A DNA stretch of 30,792 nt from SZUA-430 sp964646885 (GTDB taxonomy: Bacteria; Pseudomonadota; Alphaproteobacteria; Micropepsales; Micropepsaceae). Position 1 is the first letter of the stretch, and every line of letters starts with the position of its first letter. The stretch is from positions 1 to 30,792 of the forward strand of contig CAZYFM010000029.1 of NCBI GenBank assembly GCA_964646885.1, written 5' to 3'. This document shows positions 7,796-15,177 of this stretch, in pieces. The notes below the pieces were generated by a model. That model was given only the letters and a program-made list of their open reading frames with translations, searched no databases and was not told the origin of the DNA. Both the position numbers and the translations under genes were made by a program.

Positions 7796-9051
7796 GGGTG
7801 AGGTCCGGTCTTGTCGTGTTCGTCGTGCGTGTCATGCCCGTCCGCCGCAGGCGCAGGTTTCTTTTCCTTGGGCGCCGGCTTCGGGGGTGTCGTCCCATGA
7901 GGCTTTCCGTGGGGCGCCTCGCGGTGCACCGCAACCGGCTTGGGGGGAGCGACTTTTTCTGCCGTTACCACGCCCGAGGCCGGGACCAGCGCGAAGCCTT
8001 TCTGTTCGAGCCCTTGCGCCCAGGACCGGATCATCTCGATGGATGCCGGATAGGCCTGTGACACGCCGATCGCGTAGCCCTTCTGCATGGCTGCCTTTTC
8101 GAGCGCCGCCAGTTCCTTCTCGACGGCGTCGCGCGTGACGATCCGGTCGACGGAGACATCCGCACGCGCGAAGTGCACCCCCGTTGCACGCGCGGCATCG
8201 CGCGCGAGGGACTGGTCGGAACTGCCGTTGTCGAGGAAGTAAAGGCCGCGCTGCTGCGTCGTCTCCAGCAGCATCTGGGTGTCCTTTAGGCTCGAAAGGA
8301 ACTTCGCACCTTCGTTGTTCACGAGGCCGGCATAACCGGTCACGCGCGACATGACCCACCGAAGGCGCGCGACATTGTCGGTGAGCGGCGACGAGGCCAG
8401 CAGGGTGTTCTGCCCCGGATCATTGTTCGGGTAGTCGTAGGGCTCAAGCGGGACCTCGAGCATCACTTCGTGCCCGTTCCCGCGCGCCGCCGACACGAGG
8501 CCCTGCAGGTCCGTGCCATAGGGCGAGAAGGCCAGCGTGACGCCCGGCGGAAGCGTGTCGACGGCAGCCTGCGTCGTGGAGACACTCATGCCCAGTCCGC
8601 CGACGATGATCGCAATGCGCGGGCGCGTATCGCTCGGATCCGGCTTGCGGCCGTAGATCGACATCGGCGTTCGCCCGTCCTTGGCGATCCGGGGCAGTGG
8701 CCCGTCCGTCGTCATCTCGATCAGGTCCGGGTCGCTGATGATGGCGCCATTCGCCGCGATCAGGGACACGGCTGGCGAGAGCGGGACGGACTCGACCGGA
8801 GGCTTGTCGTGGCCGCCGTCATGGAGCCCCGTGGCATGCGCGCCAACCCCGCCATGGATCTGGATGACGGTGGAAGGTTCGCTCGCTTCGGGTTCTCCGC
8901 CCAGCATGCTCACGCCCAGGAAAAGGAACAGCAGCGCGAACGTGATGCCGGAGGCTATGAGCGTGCGCCGGGGCAGGGACCTGGCAAGCGCCACCGCGCG
9001 GTTTGGCAACCGCAAGAGTGCTGCAGGTATCCGGAGGCCCGGGAGTTTCAT
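7792..9051 (-). CDS. Divergent polysaccharide deacetylase family protein (YibQ-like)
   Basis: Membrane-anchored periplasmic protein of 419 residues. It has a basic N-terminus, one TM helix (about 31-50), a linker, then a divergent polysaccharide-deacetylase (NodB-like) domain from about residue 140 to 350. In the first strand the usual Asp pair is replaced: I-A-I-I-V-G-G-L-G-M-S, so the classical metal-binding Asp is missing, as seen in alphaproteobacterial members of this family. L-E-V-P-L-E-P and F-L-D-N-G-S-S motifs are present. The C-terminal 60 residues are a Lys/Pro/His/Asp-rich tail. Catalysis is doubtful; a role in envelope remodelling with EnvC and CtpA is inferred from context. A transcription terminator sits only about 13 bases before its ATG and no clear Shine-Dalgarno is visible, so a later start is possible. 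Confidence 0.86.
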   Translation of the reverse strand: MKLPGLRIPAALLRLPNRAVALARSLPRRTLIASGITFALLFLFLGVSMLGGEPEASEPSTVIQIHGGVGAHATGLHDGGHDKPPVESVPLSPAVSLIAANGAIISDPDLIEMTTDGPLPRIAKDGRTPMSIYGRKPDPSDTRPRIAIIVGGLGMSVSTTQAAVDTLPPGVTLAFSPYGTDLQGLVSAARGNGHEVMLEVPLEPYDYPNNDPGQNTLLASSPLTDNVARLRWVMSRVTGYAGLVNNEGAKFLSSLKDTQMLLETTQQRGLYFLDNGSSDQSLARDAARATGVHFARADVSVDRIVTRDAVEKELAALEKAAMQKGYAIGVSQAYPASIEMIRSWAQGLEQKGFALVPASGVVTAEKVAPPKPVAVHREAPHGKPHGTTPPKPAPKEKKPAPAADGHDTHDEHDKTGPHP

Positions 9052-9063
9052 TGCGACGCCGTC

Positions 9064-9104
9064 AAAAACAAAGCCCTGGAAGGGGTGATTCCCATCCAGG
9101 GCCT
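9064..9104 (-). terminator. Terminator after ctpA, directly before the deacetylase-like gene
   Basis: On the minus strand a stem GCCCTGGA / TCCAGGGC (9095-9102 with 9073-9080), with additional inner GGG/CCC pairing, is followed by TTTGTTTTT (9072-9064). It lies 29 bases after the ctpA stop codon. Confidence 0.82.
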
Positions 9105-9130
9105 TATATCAAGTCACGGTCAGCAAGTAC

Positions 9131-10441
9131 TTAATTGGGCTTCGTGGCCGACGGCTTGTCTGCCGCAGAGACCACTTCCTGCCCCCGGATGAGGCGCAGG
9201 GCGTAGGTCAGCTGGAAGTCATCGAACTTCTCGCCCGGCTTCGGCTTGATGCGCGGGCCCGTGTGAGGCTTCTTCCCGCCTTCCTGGGCGTCCAGGTGCT
9301 TGGGCAGGTTGGCCTCGGAGAGGCGGTCATTGGCCTCGGCCTCGCTGTCATCCTCGGCATTCTGCTCGACCAGGATATCCGGATCGATGCCCGTTGCCTG
9401 GATCGAGCGGCCGGACGGCGTGTAGTACTTCGCCGTCGTCAGCCGGAGCGCGCCGTCAATGCCGCCCGAGAGCGGGATGACGGTCTGCACCGAACCCTTG
9501 CCGAAGGACCGCGTGCCGACGATGCGGGCACGGCGATGGTCCTGAAGCGCGCCGGCGACAATTTCGGAGGCCGACGCCGAACCCTGGTTGATCAGCACGA
9601 CCACCGGAACATTCGGGAACAGCTGCCCGCCGCGCGCGTTGTAGCGCTGCGTGTCGCTGGCGCGGCGGCCGCGCGTCGACACGACCTCGCCGGAATCCAG
9701 GAACGAGTCCGAAACCGAGATCGCCTGGTCCAGGAGACCGCCCGGATTGTTGCGCAGGTCAAGGATGACGCCCTTCAGGCGGTTTCCGATCTTGGCCTTG
9801 GTCTGCTGCACGGCCTTCTCGAGGCCTTCCTCGGTCTGCTCGGTGAACGTGGTGATGCGGATGACTGCCACGTCGCCTTCTGCCTTGAAGCGGACGCTTT
9901 CCACGTGGATGACGGCGCGGGTGATGACGAACTCAAGCGGCTTCTTCTCGCCCTTGCGCAGCACCTGCAGCTTGATCTGCGAGTTCACGGGTCCGCGCAT
10001 CTTGTCGACGGCTTCGGACAGGGTCAGGCCCTGGATCGACATGCCGTCGATGGTCGCGATCAGGTCGCCCGTCTTGATGCCGGCGCGCGCCGCAGGCGTG
10101 CCGTCCATCGGCGTGATGACCTTCACGAGCCCGTCTTCCATCGTGACTTCAAGTCCGAGCCCGCCATACTCGCCGCGGGTCGTCACCTGCATGTCGGAGA
10201 AGTTCTTCGGGTTCAGGTAGCTCGAATGCGGGTCAAGGCCGGCCAGCATTCCGTTGATCGCGTCTTCGACCAGTTCCGCGTCCTTGGTCTCGCGGACATA
10301 GTCGTTCTTCACGCGCTCATAGACATCGCCGAACAGGTTCAGCTGGCGATACGTATCCGTACCTGCGACAGCCTGCGTGAGGACGATGGTTGCAGCCGCG
10401 CCGCCAACGGCAGAAACGACGGCCAGAGCAAATTTCTTCAT
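9131..10441 (-). CDS. ctpA: Carboxyl-terminal processing protease CtpA (S41 family)
   Basis: Periplasmic serine protease of 436 residues with an N-terminal export signal (hydrophobic stretch residues 4-27). A PDZ domain follows at about 88-165 (G-L-G-L-E-V-T, D-G-T-P-A-A-R-A-G-I-K-T-G-D), then the S41 catalytic domain with I-L-D-L-R-N-N-P-G-G (226-235). The catalytic Ser lies in the G-S-A-S-A-S-E motif (287-293) and the Lys in F-G-K-G-S-V-Q (Lys315), forming the Ser/Lys dyad. The C-terminus is polar with an acidic stretch. CtpA-type proteases trim or degrade envelope proteins, including peptidoglycan hydrolases, which fits the adjacent envC (3 bases away). The gene ends at a strong terminator. 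Confidence 0.95.
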   Translation of the reverse strand: MKKFALAVVSAVGGAAATIVLTQAVAGTDTYRQLNLFGDVYERVKNDYVRETKDAELVEDAINGMLAGLDPHSSYLNPKNFSDMQVTTRGEYGGLGLEVTMEDGLVKVITPMDGTPAARAGIKTGDLIATIDGMSIQGLTLSEAVDKMRGPVNSQIKLQVLRKGEKKPLEFVITRAVIHVESVRFKAEGDVAVIRITTFTEQTEEGLEKAVQQTKAKIGNRLKGVILDLRNNPGGLLDQAISVSDSFLDSGEVVSTRGRRASDTQRYNARGGQLFPNVPVVVLINQGSASASEIVAGALQDHRRARIVGTRSFGKGSVQTVIPLSGGIDGALRLTTAKYYTPSGRSIQATGIDPDILVEQNAEDDSEAEANDRLSEANLPKHLDAQEGGKKPHTGPRIKPKPGEKFDDFQLTYALRLIRGQEVVSAADKPSATKPN

Positions 10442-10444
10442 GGA

Positions 10445-11713
10445 TTACCCGCTTACCCTTTCTTTGAGTGCTGCGAACCAAGGTACTGGATCAACTGGGA
10501 CTTCATTGCGGCGAAACTCGATGTAGAGCTGACGTCCGCCCGAAACGGCGGAAGGGGCTCCTGATTGGGGTCCTGCAATGCTCGCCGCGGCGGCACGTCC
10601 CATTCTTCCGATTGGTTCGCCGGCAAGCACCACCTGACCTACGACTCCATCCACGTTGGTAAGTCCAGCCAGAAGAACATGATAGCCACCGTTGGCTGCA
10701 ATGATCAACATCTGCCCGTACCCGCGGAAAGGCCCGGCGAACATAATTTTGCCATCACACGGAGATGTGACCCCGGAACCCGCGAGGGTCTCTAGGTAAA
10801 TGCCCTGTAAACGGCCGCCACTGCCATCCGTGCTGCCGAACCGGGCGATGAGTTTGCCATTCGCCGGCCACTTGAGGCGTCCCTTGAGCTGGTCGAGCGG
10901 AATGGATTGCGCGGAACCGACGGAAGCGATCTGGTTTGTGATGGCGGTACCACCCGAGCGGATTTGTGGGCGGCGGTCATCCTCGGTCAGGCTTGCAATC
11001 AGCGCGCGCAGGTCCTGCGCCTGCTCACCCATCCGCCGGATGCGTTCACGCGTTTGCTGAAGATTCTGGACGGCCTGCTCCGTTAGCATGCGTCGTTGCT
11101 CGAGCAACTGGATCAGCACGTTGCGGTCCTTCTGCAGGGCCGCGGAAGCCGCAGCGACCCGAAGGCGCTCGTCGGCCGCCTGCTTGCGCAGCTTGCGAAG
11201 GCTCTCAAGCCCGTCGCCAAGCTCGCGCGCCTTCTTCATGGCACCAGGGACGACGGTTGAAAGCATCATCGCCGAGCGCGCGGCGGCCGTCGCATTGTCG
11301 GGCCGGATGATGAGCGCCGGCGGAGGCTCCCGTCCCATGCGCTGGAGCACCGCCAGGAGGTTGGCGAGGCGAGACCGCTGCTGCTGGAGCGTCTGCATCG
11401 CAGCCGCTTCCTGGGTCTCGAGCTGTGCGAGGCGCTGCTCGACGGTGTTGAGATCGCGTTCGCGGGTTTGGGCCGCGGCAGCAGCCTGGATCAGCCGTTC
11501 ACGCAGCAGGGCCTGGTCGCGCATGTACTTTTGCGCCGCCTGGGTGAGCTTGTCGATCTCGCCGCGGTCCTGACGGATCTGCGTCTCGATCTGGTCAAGC
11601 TTGTCGACCGGGTTGGTTGCGGGGTCCGCAGCGAGCGGCAGGGTGCAGGCCGCGCACGCAATCGCAGCGGCAGCACTCAACACCGTCCATGCTTTTGGTT
11701 CGCGGCAGTTCAT
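10445..11713 (-). CDS. envC: EnvC-like murein hydrolase activator (coiled coil plus degenerate LytM domain)
   Basis: Exported protein of 422 residues that in characterised relatives recruits and activates amidases for septal peptidoglycan splitting. After a hydrophobic signal segment (about 10-28) comes a long Gln/Arg/Ala-rich coiled coil (about 36-245) with A-L-L-R-E-R-L-I-Q and similar heptads. The C-terminal LytM/M23 fold follows (about 280-420): L-K-W-P-A-N-G-K-L-I-A-R-F-G-S, then Q-G-I-Y-L-E and G-Y-G-Q-M-L-I-I. The metal ligands of active M23 peptidases (H in H-x-G-x-D and the H-x-H pair) are absent, as expected for an EnvC-type regulator without its own hydrolase activity. ATG at 11713 is the only start before the signal segment. 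Only three bases separate it from ctpA, so they form an operon. Confidence 0.92.
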   Translation of the reverse strand: MNCREPKAWTVLSAAAAIACAACTLPLAADPATNPVDKLDQIETQIRQDRGEIDKLTQAAQKYMRDQALLRERLIQAAAAAQTRERDLNTVEQRLAQLETQEAAAMQTLQQQRSRLANLLAVLQRMGREPPPALIIRPDNATAAARSAMMLSTVVPGAMKKARELGDGLESLRKLRKQAADERLRVAAASAALQKDRNVLIQLLEQRRMLTEQAVQNLQQTRERIRRMGEQAQDLRALIASLTEDDRRPQIRSGGTAITNQIASVGSAQSIPLDQLKGRLKWPANGKLIARFGSTDGSGGRLQGIYLETLAGSGVTSPCDGKIMFAGPFRGYGQMLIIAANGGYHVLLAGLTNVDGVVGQVVLAGEPIGRMGRAAAASIAGPQSGAPSAVSGGRQLYIEFRRNEVPVDPVPWFAALKERVSG

Positions 11714-11820
11714 CCGGTACCCAGGATTCGCAGAGAACGCGCATTACATCCCAAACTTCTTAAGCGGTGATGTTTCAGCGCATTCGCCCCATGTTGCGGG
11801 GCTGGTCCGGATAACGGTCC

Positions 11821-12582
11821 TCAGCCCTTCTTGGTCTGGTTCGCGACCGACGCAATGCGCGCTTGCACTTCCGCCGGATCACCCACGTAGGAAGTATCTT
11901 TTGCGAGACCTTCCGCATCAAGTGAATAGATCTTGGGAAGCCCGGTCGGGATGTTGATTCCCTCGATTTCGTCTTCTGTCAGGCGCTCCAGATGCTTGAG
12001 CAGGGCCCTGAGCGAGTTTCCGTGCGCAGCAATCAGCACTTTCTTTCCCTGCTTCACCAGCGGAAGGATCTCGCTCAACCAAAACGGGAGGGCACGCGCC
12101 GAGACATCTTTAAGGCTCTCTGCGCGCGGCAGCAGGTTTGCAGGCACGCTGGCATAGCGCGCATCAAACTTCGGATAGTCAGGATCCGTCAGTTCCACCA
12201 GCGGGGGCTGGATCGCATAGCCGCGACGCCACTTGTTGACCTGCGCCTCGCCGAACTTCTCCACGGCTTCGATCTTGTTCTTGCCTTGCAGGGCTCCGTA
12301 GTGACGTTCGTTGAGTTCCCAGTGCTTGCGCACGGGAATCCACATCAGGTCCATCTCCTCGAGCACGAGCCACAGCGTCTTGATCGCGCGGCTCTGCAGG
12401 GACGTGAACGCGATGTCGAAGGTGAAGCCTTCCTGCTTCAGCAGCTTTCCCGACGCACGCGCTTCGCTGATGCCCTGTTCGGACAGCGGACTGTCACGCC
12501 AGCCCGTGAAGATGTTCTGCTTGTTCGCCTCGCTCTGTCCGTGGCGAATGATGGCGAAGTCGAAGTGCGGTTTCTTGCTCAT
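11821..12582 (-). CDS. gpmA: 2,3-bisphosphoglycerate-dependent phosphoglycerate mutase
   Basis: Glycolytic/gluconeogenic enzyme interconverting 3- and 2-phosphoglycerate (253 residues, normal length for the dPGM class). It shows the phospho-histidine motif R-H-G-Q-S-E-A-N (His14) followed by F-T-G-W-R-D, the substrate loop E-R-H-Y-G-A-L-Q-G-K-N-K, and A-H-G-N-S-L-R-A-L near residue 190. The open frame extends upstream, but ATG at 12582 gives the expected N-terminus (M-S-K-K-P-H-F-D-F) while the extension is not conserved-looking. It lies 107 bases upstream of envC, separated from the usual neighbour rlmH by the thiolase and small genes. Confidence 0.95.
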   Translation of the reverse strand: MSKKPHFDFAIIRHGQSEANKQNIFTGWRDSPLSEQGISEARASGKLLKQEGFTFDIAFTSLQSRAIKTLWLVLEEMDLMWIPVRKHWELNERHYGALQGKNKIEAVEKFGEAQVNKWRRGYAIQPPLVELTDPDYPKFDARYASVPANLLPRAESLKDVSARALPFWLSEILPLVKQGKKVLIAAHGNSLRALLKHLERLTEDEIEGINIPTGLPKIYSLDAEGLAKDTSYVGDPAEVQARIASVANQTKKG

Positions 12583-12747
12583 GAAGCGTCCGGGTCGGCG
12601 TTGGGGTGAACAGTGCCAGGAGGGCAGGGTTGGGATTAGGCGAAATGCCGCTGGGCCGCAAGCTGACCGGGGCGCGCAGGTGACTGCCGGGGGCTTCGCC
12701 TTTCCTGGGATTGCCAATATGATTGGCAGTCCAAGACTGGTTTCCCA

Positions 12748-13077
12748 ATGAGCTTGCGCCCACCTTCAAACCTGTCCGGCCTCCGGGCCACAGAATCTCC
12801 CGATCAGGTCTTTCGTCACGAGATCCTTGCGGAGCAGGCATCCTCGCTTGGCGCGGCGGGTCGGCGCGTCGAATGCGCGCTCGAGGCGCTGCGCGCGCAC
12901 GATGAGGGGCGTTCTCCCGCCGCCGACCGAAAGGAACTCTTGTCCAGGGCGGCTTACGCTGTCTGGTGTTTTTTCGTGCAGCGCGAGCTGGCTGGACTGC
13001 GCGGACAGCAGGATGTGATCCGCCACTATCGAATCTCGCGCGAAGTGCTCAACAACGTCGGTCGGGTCTGCAAATAG
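12748..13077 (+). CDS. Small conserved-looking hypothetical protein (possibly DUF6665 family)
   Basis: A 109-residue soluble protein starting M-S-L-R-P-P-S-N-L. The middle is Ala/Arg/Glu-rich helical sequence (residues 25-68: H-E-I-L-A-E-Q-A-S-S-L-G and V-E-C-A-L-E-A-L-R). A more ordered C-terminal part has A-V-W-C-F-F-V-Q-R-E-L-A-G-L-R and V-I-R-H-Y-R-I-S-R-E-V-L. The pattern recalls small alphaproteobacterial proteins grouped as DUF6665, but that assignment is from memory and not certain. No signal peptide or membrane segment. It runs opposite to its neighbours (gpmA divergent, thiolase convergent), and its codon use matches the surroundings. No strong Shine-Dalgarno is visible. Function unknown. 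Confidence 0.68.
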   Translation: MSLRPPSNLSGLRATESPDQVFRHEILAEQASSLGAAGRRVECALEALRAHDEGRSPAADRKELLSRAAYAVWCFFVQRELAGLRGQQDVIRHYRISREVLNNVGRVCK

Positions 13078-13102
13078 CGCGCGCTGCCGGCCTTGTGTTG
13101 AC

Positions 13103-13132
13103 GTGGCCCCGCAATAGCGATTGCAGGGCCAC
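13103..13132. terminator. Long hairpin between convergent genes (possible bidirectional terminator)
   Basis: Thirteen-base arms (13103-13115 and 13120-13132) pair at 12 of 13 positions around a 4-base loop. There is no T-tract on either strand, so it is either a non-canonical terminator or a transcript-end stabilising structure for the two convergent genes. Confidence 0.5.
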
Positions 13133-13145
13133 GATGGATGGTGGG

Positions 13146-13169
13146 CCGGCCGGCAACTCTGCCAGCCGG
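13146..13169 (-). terminator. Second GC-rich hairpin, just after the thiolase stop
   Basis: On the minus strand CCGGCTGGC pairs with GCCGGCCGG (one G-T pair) around a 6-base loop, 10 bases after the thiolase stop codon. No T-run follows; likely the 3' end structure of the thiolase mRNA. Confidence 0.45.
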
Positions 13170-13179
13170 ACCTTAGTGA

Positions 13180-14436
13180 TCAAGAGGTGACGCGCTCGAC
13201 GATGATCGCCGGAGCCATTCCGCCAGCCGCGCACATGGTGACAAGTCCGCGCTTCAGGTCACGACGTTCAAGTTCATCAATGATCGTGCCGATCAGGATC
13301 GAGCCGGTCGCGCCGATCGGGTGGCCGAGGGCCATCGCGCCGCCGTTCACGTTGACCTTGTCGCGGTCGAGCTTGAGGTCGCGGATGAACTTCTCGGCGA
13401 CGACCGAGAACGCCTCGTTGATTTCCCAGAGATCGATGTCCTCGACCTTGAGGCCGGCCTTCGCAAGCACCTTGCGGGCCGCCGGCACCGGCGCGTTGAG
13501 CATCAGCGTCGGGCTGTCGCCCATGTTCGCCCAGGCAACGATCTTCGCACGCGGCTTGAGGCCGTTCTTCTTCGCATAGGAAGGAGAGGCGAGCAGAAGC
13601 GCTGCAGCACCGTCGACGACACCCGACGAATTACCGGCGTGGTGTACGTGCTTGATCTTGAGGTCCGGATAGACCTGACGGATCAGGCCGCCCAGCGTCG
13701 TGCCTTTGCTGTCGAACGGAAACTCCGCCATGGCCTCGAAGGAGGGCTTCAGCGCGAGCAGTCCTTCCAGCGTCGTCTGCGGACGTGGGAACTCCTCGTG
13801 GTCGAGCGCGAGCGTGCCATCTTCCTTGTAGACGGGCACGAGGCTCTTCTTGAAGTGACCACCCTTGATGGCGGCATCGGCACGCTGCTGGCTGACCAGG
13901 GCGAGCTCGTCGAGCGCCTGGCGCGAAATGCCTTCCAGCGTTGCGATCGCGTCGGCACAGACACCCTGGTGGGACTGCGGATGCTTCGCACGCAGGCGCA
14001 TGTTGCCGGCATCCATCAGCGTGGGTCCGGCCTTCGGGTCGGCATTGGCGGCTGCCTGAGACGTGAACGACATCATTTCGGTGCCGCCCGCGATGACCAG
14101 GTCTTCCATGCCGGAAAGGATCGCGGACGCCGCGATGTTCACCGACGTGATGCCCGAGCCGCAGAAGCGGTCGAGCGTGACGCCCGAGGCCTTCACCGAA
14201 TAGCCGGCATCAAGCGCCGCCATGCGTCCCATGTCCATCGCCTGCTTGCCGCGCTGCGAAGACGTACCCCAGATGATGTCGTCGACTTCCTCGGTCTTGA
14301 GGTTGTTGCGTTCGGCGAGCGCCTTGAGAACGGTAGCCGCCAGCTGCTGCGGGTGGATGTCTGCAAGGGCACCCTTGCCGACCTTTCCAATGCCGCGCGG
14401 GGTTCGGCAGGCGTCGATGATGTAGGCTTCAGCCAT
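13180..14436 (-). CDS. Acetyl-CoA C-acetyltransferase (thiolase)
   Basis: Thiolase of 418 residues catalysing reversible Claisen condensation of acetyl-CoA, or thiolysis of 3-ketoacyl-CoA. Active-site residues are all visible: nucleophilic Cys92 in D-R-F-C-G-S-G, the N-E-A-F-S-V-V motif, His372 in L-G-H-P-I-G-A-T-G and Cys402 in T-M-C-A-A-G-G-M. Sequence alone does not separate biosynthetic (polyhydroxyalkanoate, ketone body) from beta-oxidation use, and no fadB, phaB or CoA-transferase partner is next to it. The start at 14436 follows a clear GAGGAG Shine-Dalgarno; the longer upstream frame lacks conserved sequence. It stands alone between rlmH and gpmA, inside an otherwise housekeeping cluster. 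Confidence 0.95.
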   Translation of the reverse strand: MAEAYIIDACRTPRGIGKVGKGALADIHPQQLAATVLKALAERNNLKTEEVDDIIWGTSSQRGKQAMDMGRMAALDAGYSVKASGVTLDRFCGSGITSVNIAASAILSGMEDLVIAGGTEMMSFTSQAAANADPKAGPTLMDAGNMRLRAKHPQSHQGVCADAIATLEGISRQALDELALVSQQRADAAIKGGHFKKSLVPVYKEDGTLALDHEEFPRPQTTLEGLLALKPSFEAMAEFPFDSKGTTLGGLIRQVYPDLKIKHVHHAGNSSGVVDGAAALLLASPSYAKKNGLKPRAKIVAWANMGDSPTLMLNAPVPAARKVLAKAGLKVEDIDLWEINEAFSVVAEKFIRDLKLDRDKVNVNGGAMALGHPIGATGSILIGTIIDELERRDLKRGLVTMCAAGGMAPAIIVERVTS

Positions 14437-14574
14437 TGTGATGCTCCTCACTGCGTTGTGATGATGAAGTTGAACGGGAAGTTCGCGCGTAACTGCTAGC
14501 CTGTCAAATGCGCGTGCCATGGGTTCGCTGTCAGCGTGCAGGCCGCAGCGTCAATCGCAGGGGAACTTCGTAAA

Positions 14575-14727
14575 ATGGATTGGAAGAAAATCGTTCGGGT
14601 GGCGTACATCGCGCTCGCAGTTGCAGCAACGGCATTCATCGGGGGCGCCATCGTGGGCTATCTTGATTGCGGCCCGGGTCGCAATGCGTGCAAGGCGCCG
14701 GTGGAGGCCACGGGTACCCGCCCGTAG
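14575..14727 (+). CDS. Small single-pass membrane protein, hypothetical
   Basis: A 50-residue protein: basic start M-D-W-K-K-I-V-R, one hydrophobic helix (about 8-30, A-Y-I-A-L-A-V-A-A-T-A-F), then a short tail with two cysteines six residues apart (L-D-C-G-P-G-R-N-A-C-K) and a Pro-rich end. Start ATG at 14575 has AGGGGAA about 10 bases upstream. It fits in the gap between the thiolase (divergent) and rlmH (convergent, 6 bases away). No homologue is recognised. Support comes from the membrane-protein composition, the ribosome site and the snug spacing only. Confidence 0.55.
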   Translation: MDWKKIVRVAYIALAVAATAFIGGAIVGYLDCGPGRNACKAPVEATGTRP

Positions 14728-14733
14728 GCGTCT

Positions 14734-15177
14734 TCAGGCGCGGTGGTACGGGTGCCCCGACAGGATCGTCATGGCGCGATAGATCTGCTCGCTGAGCATC
14801 GTTCGCACGAGCAGGTGCGGCCAGGTCTGCGTGCCAAACGCAATCGTGCTTCGGACCCCGGACTTGACTGACGCGGGCAGCCCGTCACTGCCCCCAATGA
14901 GGAACGTGACGCGAGGCTCGCCTGAGTCCCGCCAGTTCGCAAGTTGCTGCGAGAACGCAATGCTGGTCAGTGATTTCCCACGTTCGTCGAGCGCGATGGC
15001 AAGGCCGGTGAACTGGAAGGCGTCCGCCTTGCGCTCATCGACATCCCGCAGGGTCATCGTGCCAAATCCCAAGGCTCGACCCGCATCACGCGCGCGGTCG
15101 AGATAGGCGAGGGCGAGCTCGGTCTCGGGCGAGGAGCGGGCCTTGCCGCCGGCAATGATCTCGATGGAAAGCGTCAC
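14734..15177 (-). CDS. rlmH: 23S rRNA pseudouridine-1915 N3-methyltransferase RlmH
   Basis: SPOUT-class methyltransferase of 147 residues that methylates N3 of pseudouridine 1915 in helix 69 of 23S rRNA on assembled 70S ribosomes. Recognisable features are the S-adenosylmethionine-binding knot region with L-I-G-G-S-D-G-L, the S-E-Q-I-Y-R-A block, and the near-terminal H-P-Y-H-R typical of the family. The start is GTG at 15177 overlapping the rsfS stop codon (GTGA), giving translational coupling with rsfS, the conserved arrangement in many bacteria. Length is normal (about 155 in E. coli). Confidence 0.95.
   Translation of the reverse strand: MTLSIEIIAGGKARSSPETELALAYLDRARDAGRALGFGTMTLRDVDERKADAFQFTGLAIALDERGKSLTSIAFSQQLANWRDSGEPRVTFLIGGSDGLPASVKSGVRSTIAFGTQTWPHLLVRTMLSEQIYRAMTILSGHPYHRA

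Noticed and set aside
9263..10564. 433-codon plus-strand open frame over ctpA
   Set aside because: Antisense shadow; the S41 protease with PDZ and Ser/Lys motifs occupies the minus strand.
13321..14499. 392-codon plus-strand open frame over the thiolase
   Set aside because: Shadow frame with no recognisable domain; all thiolase active-site motifs are on the minus strand.
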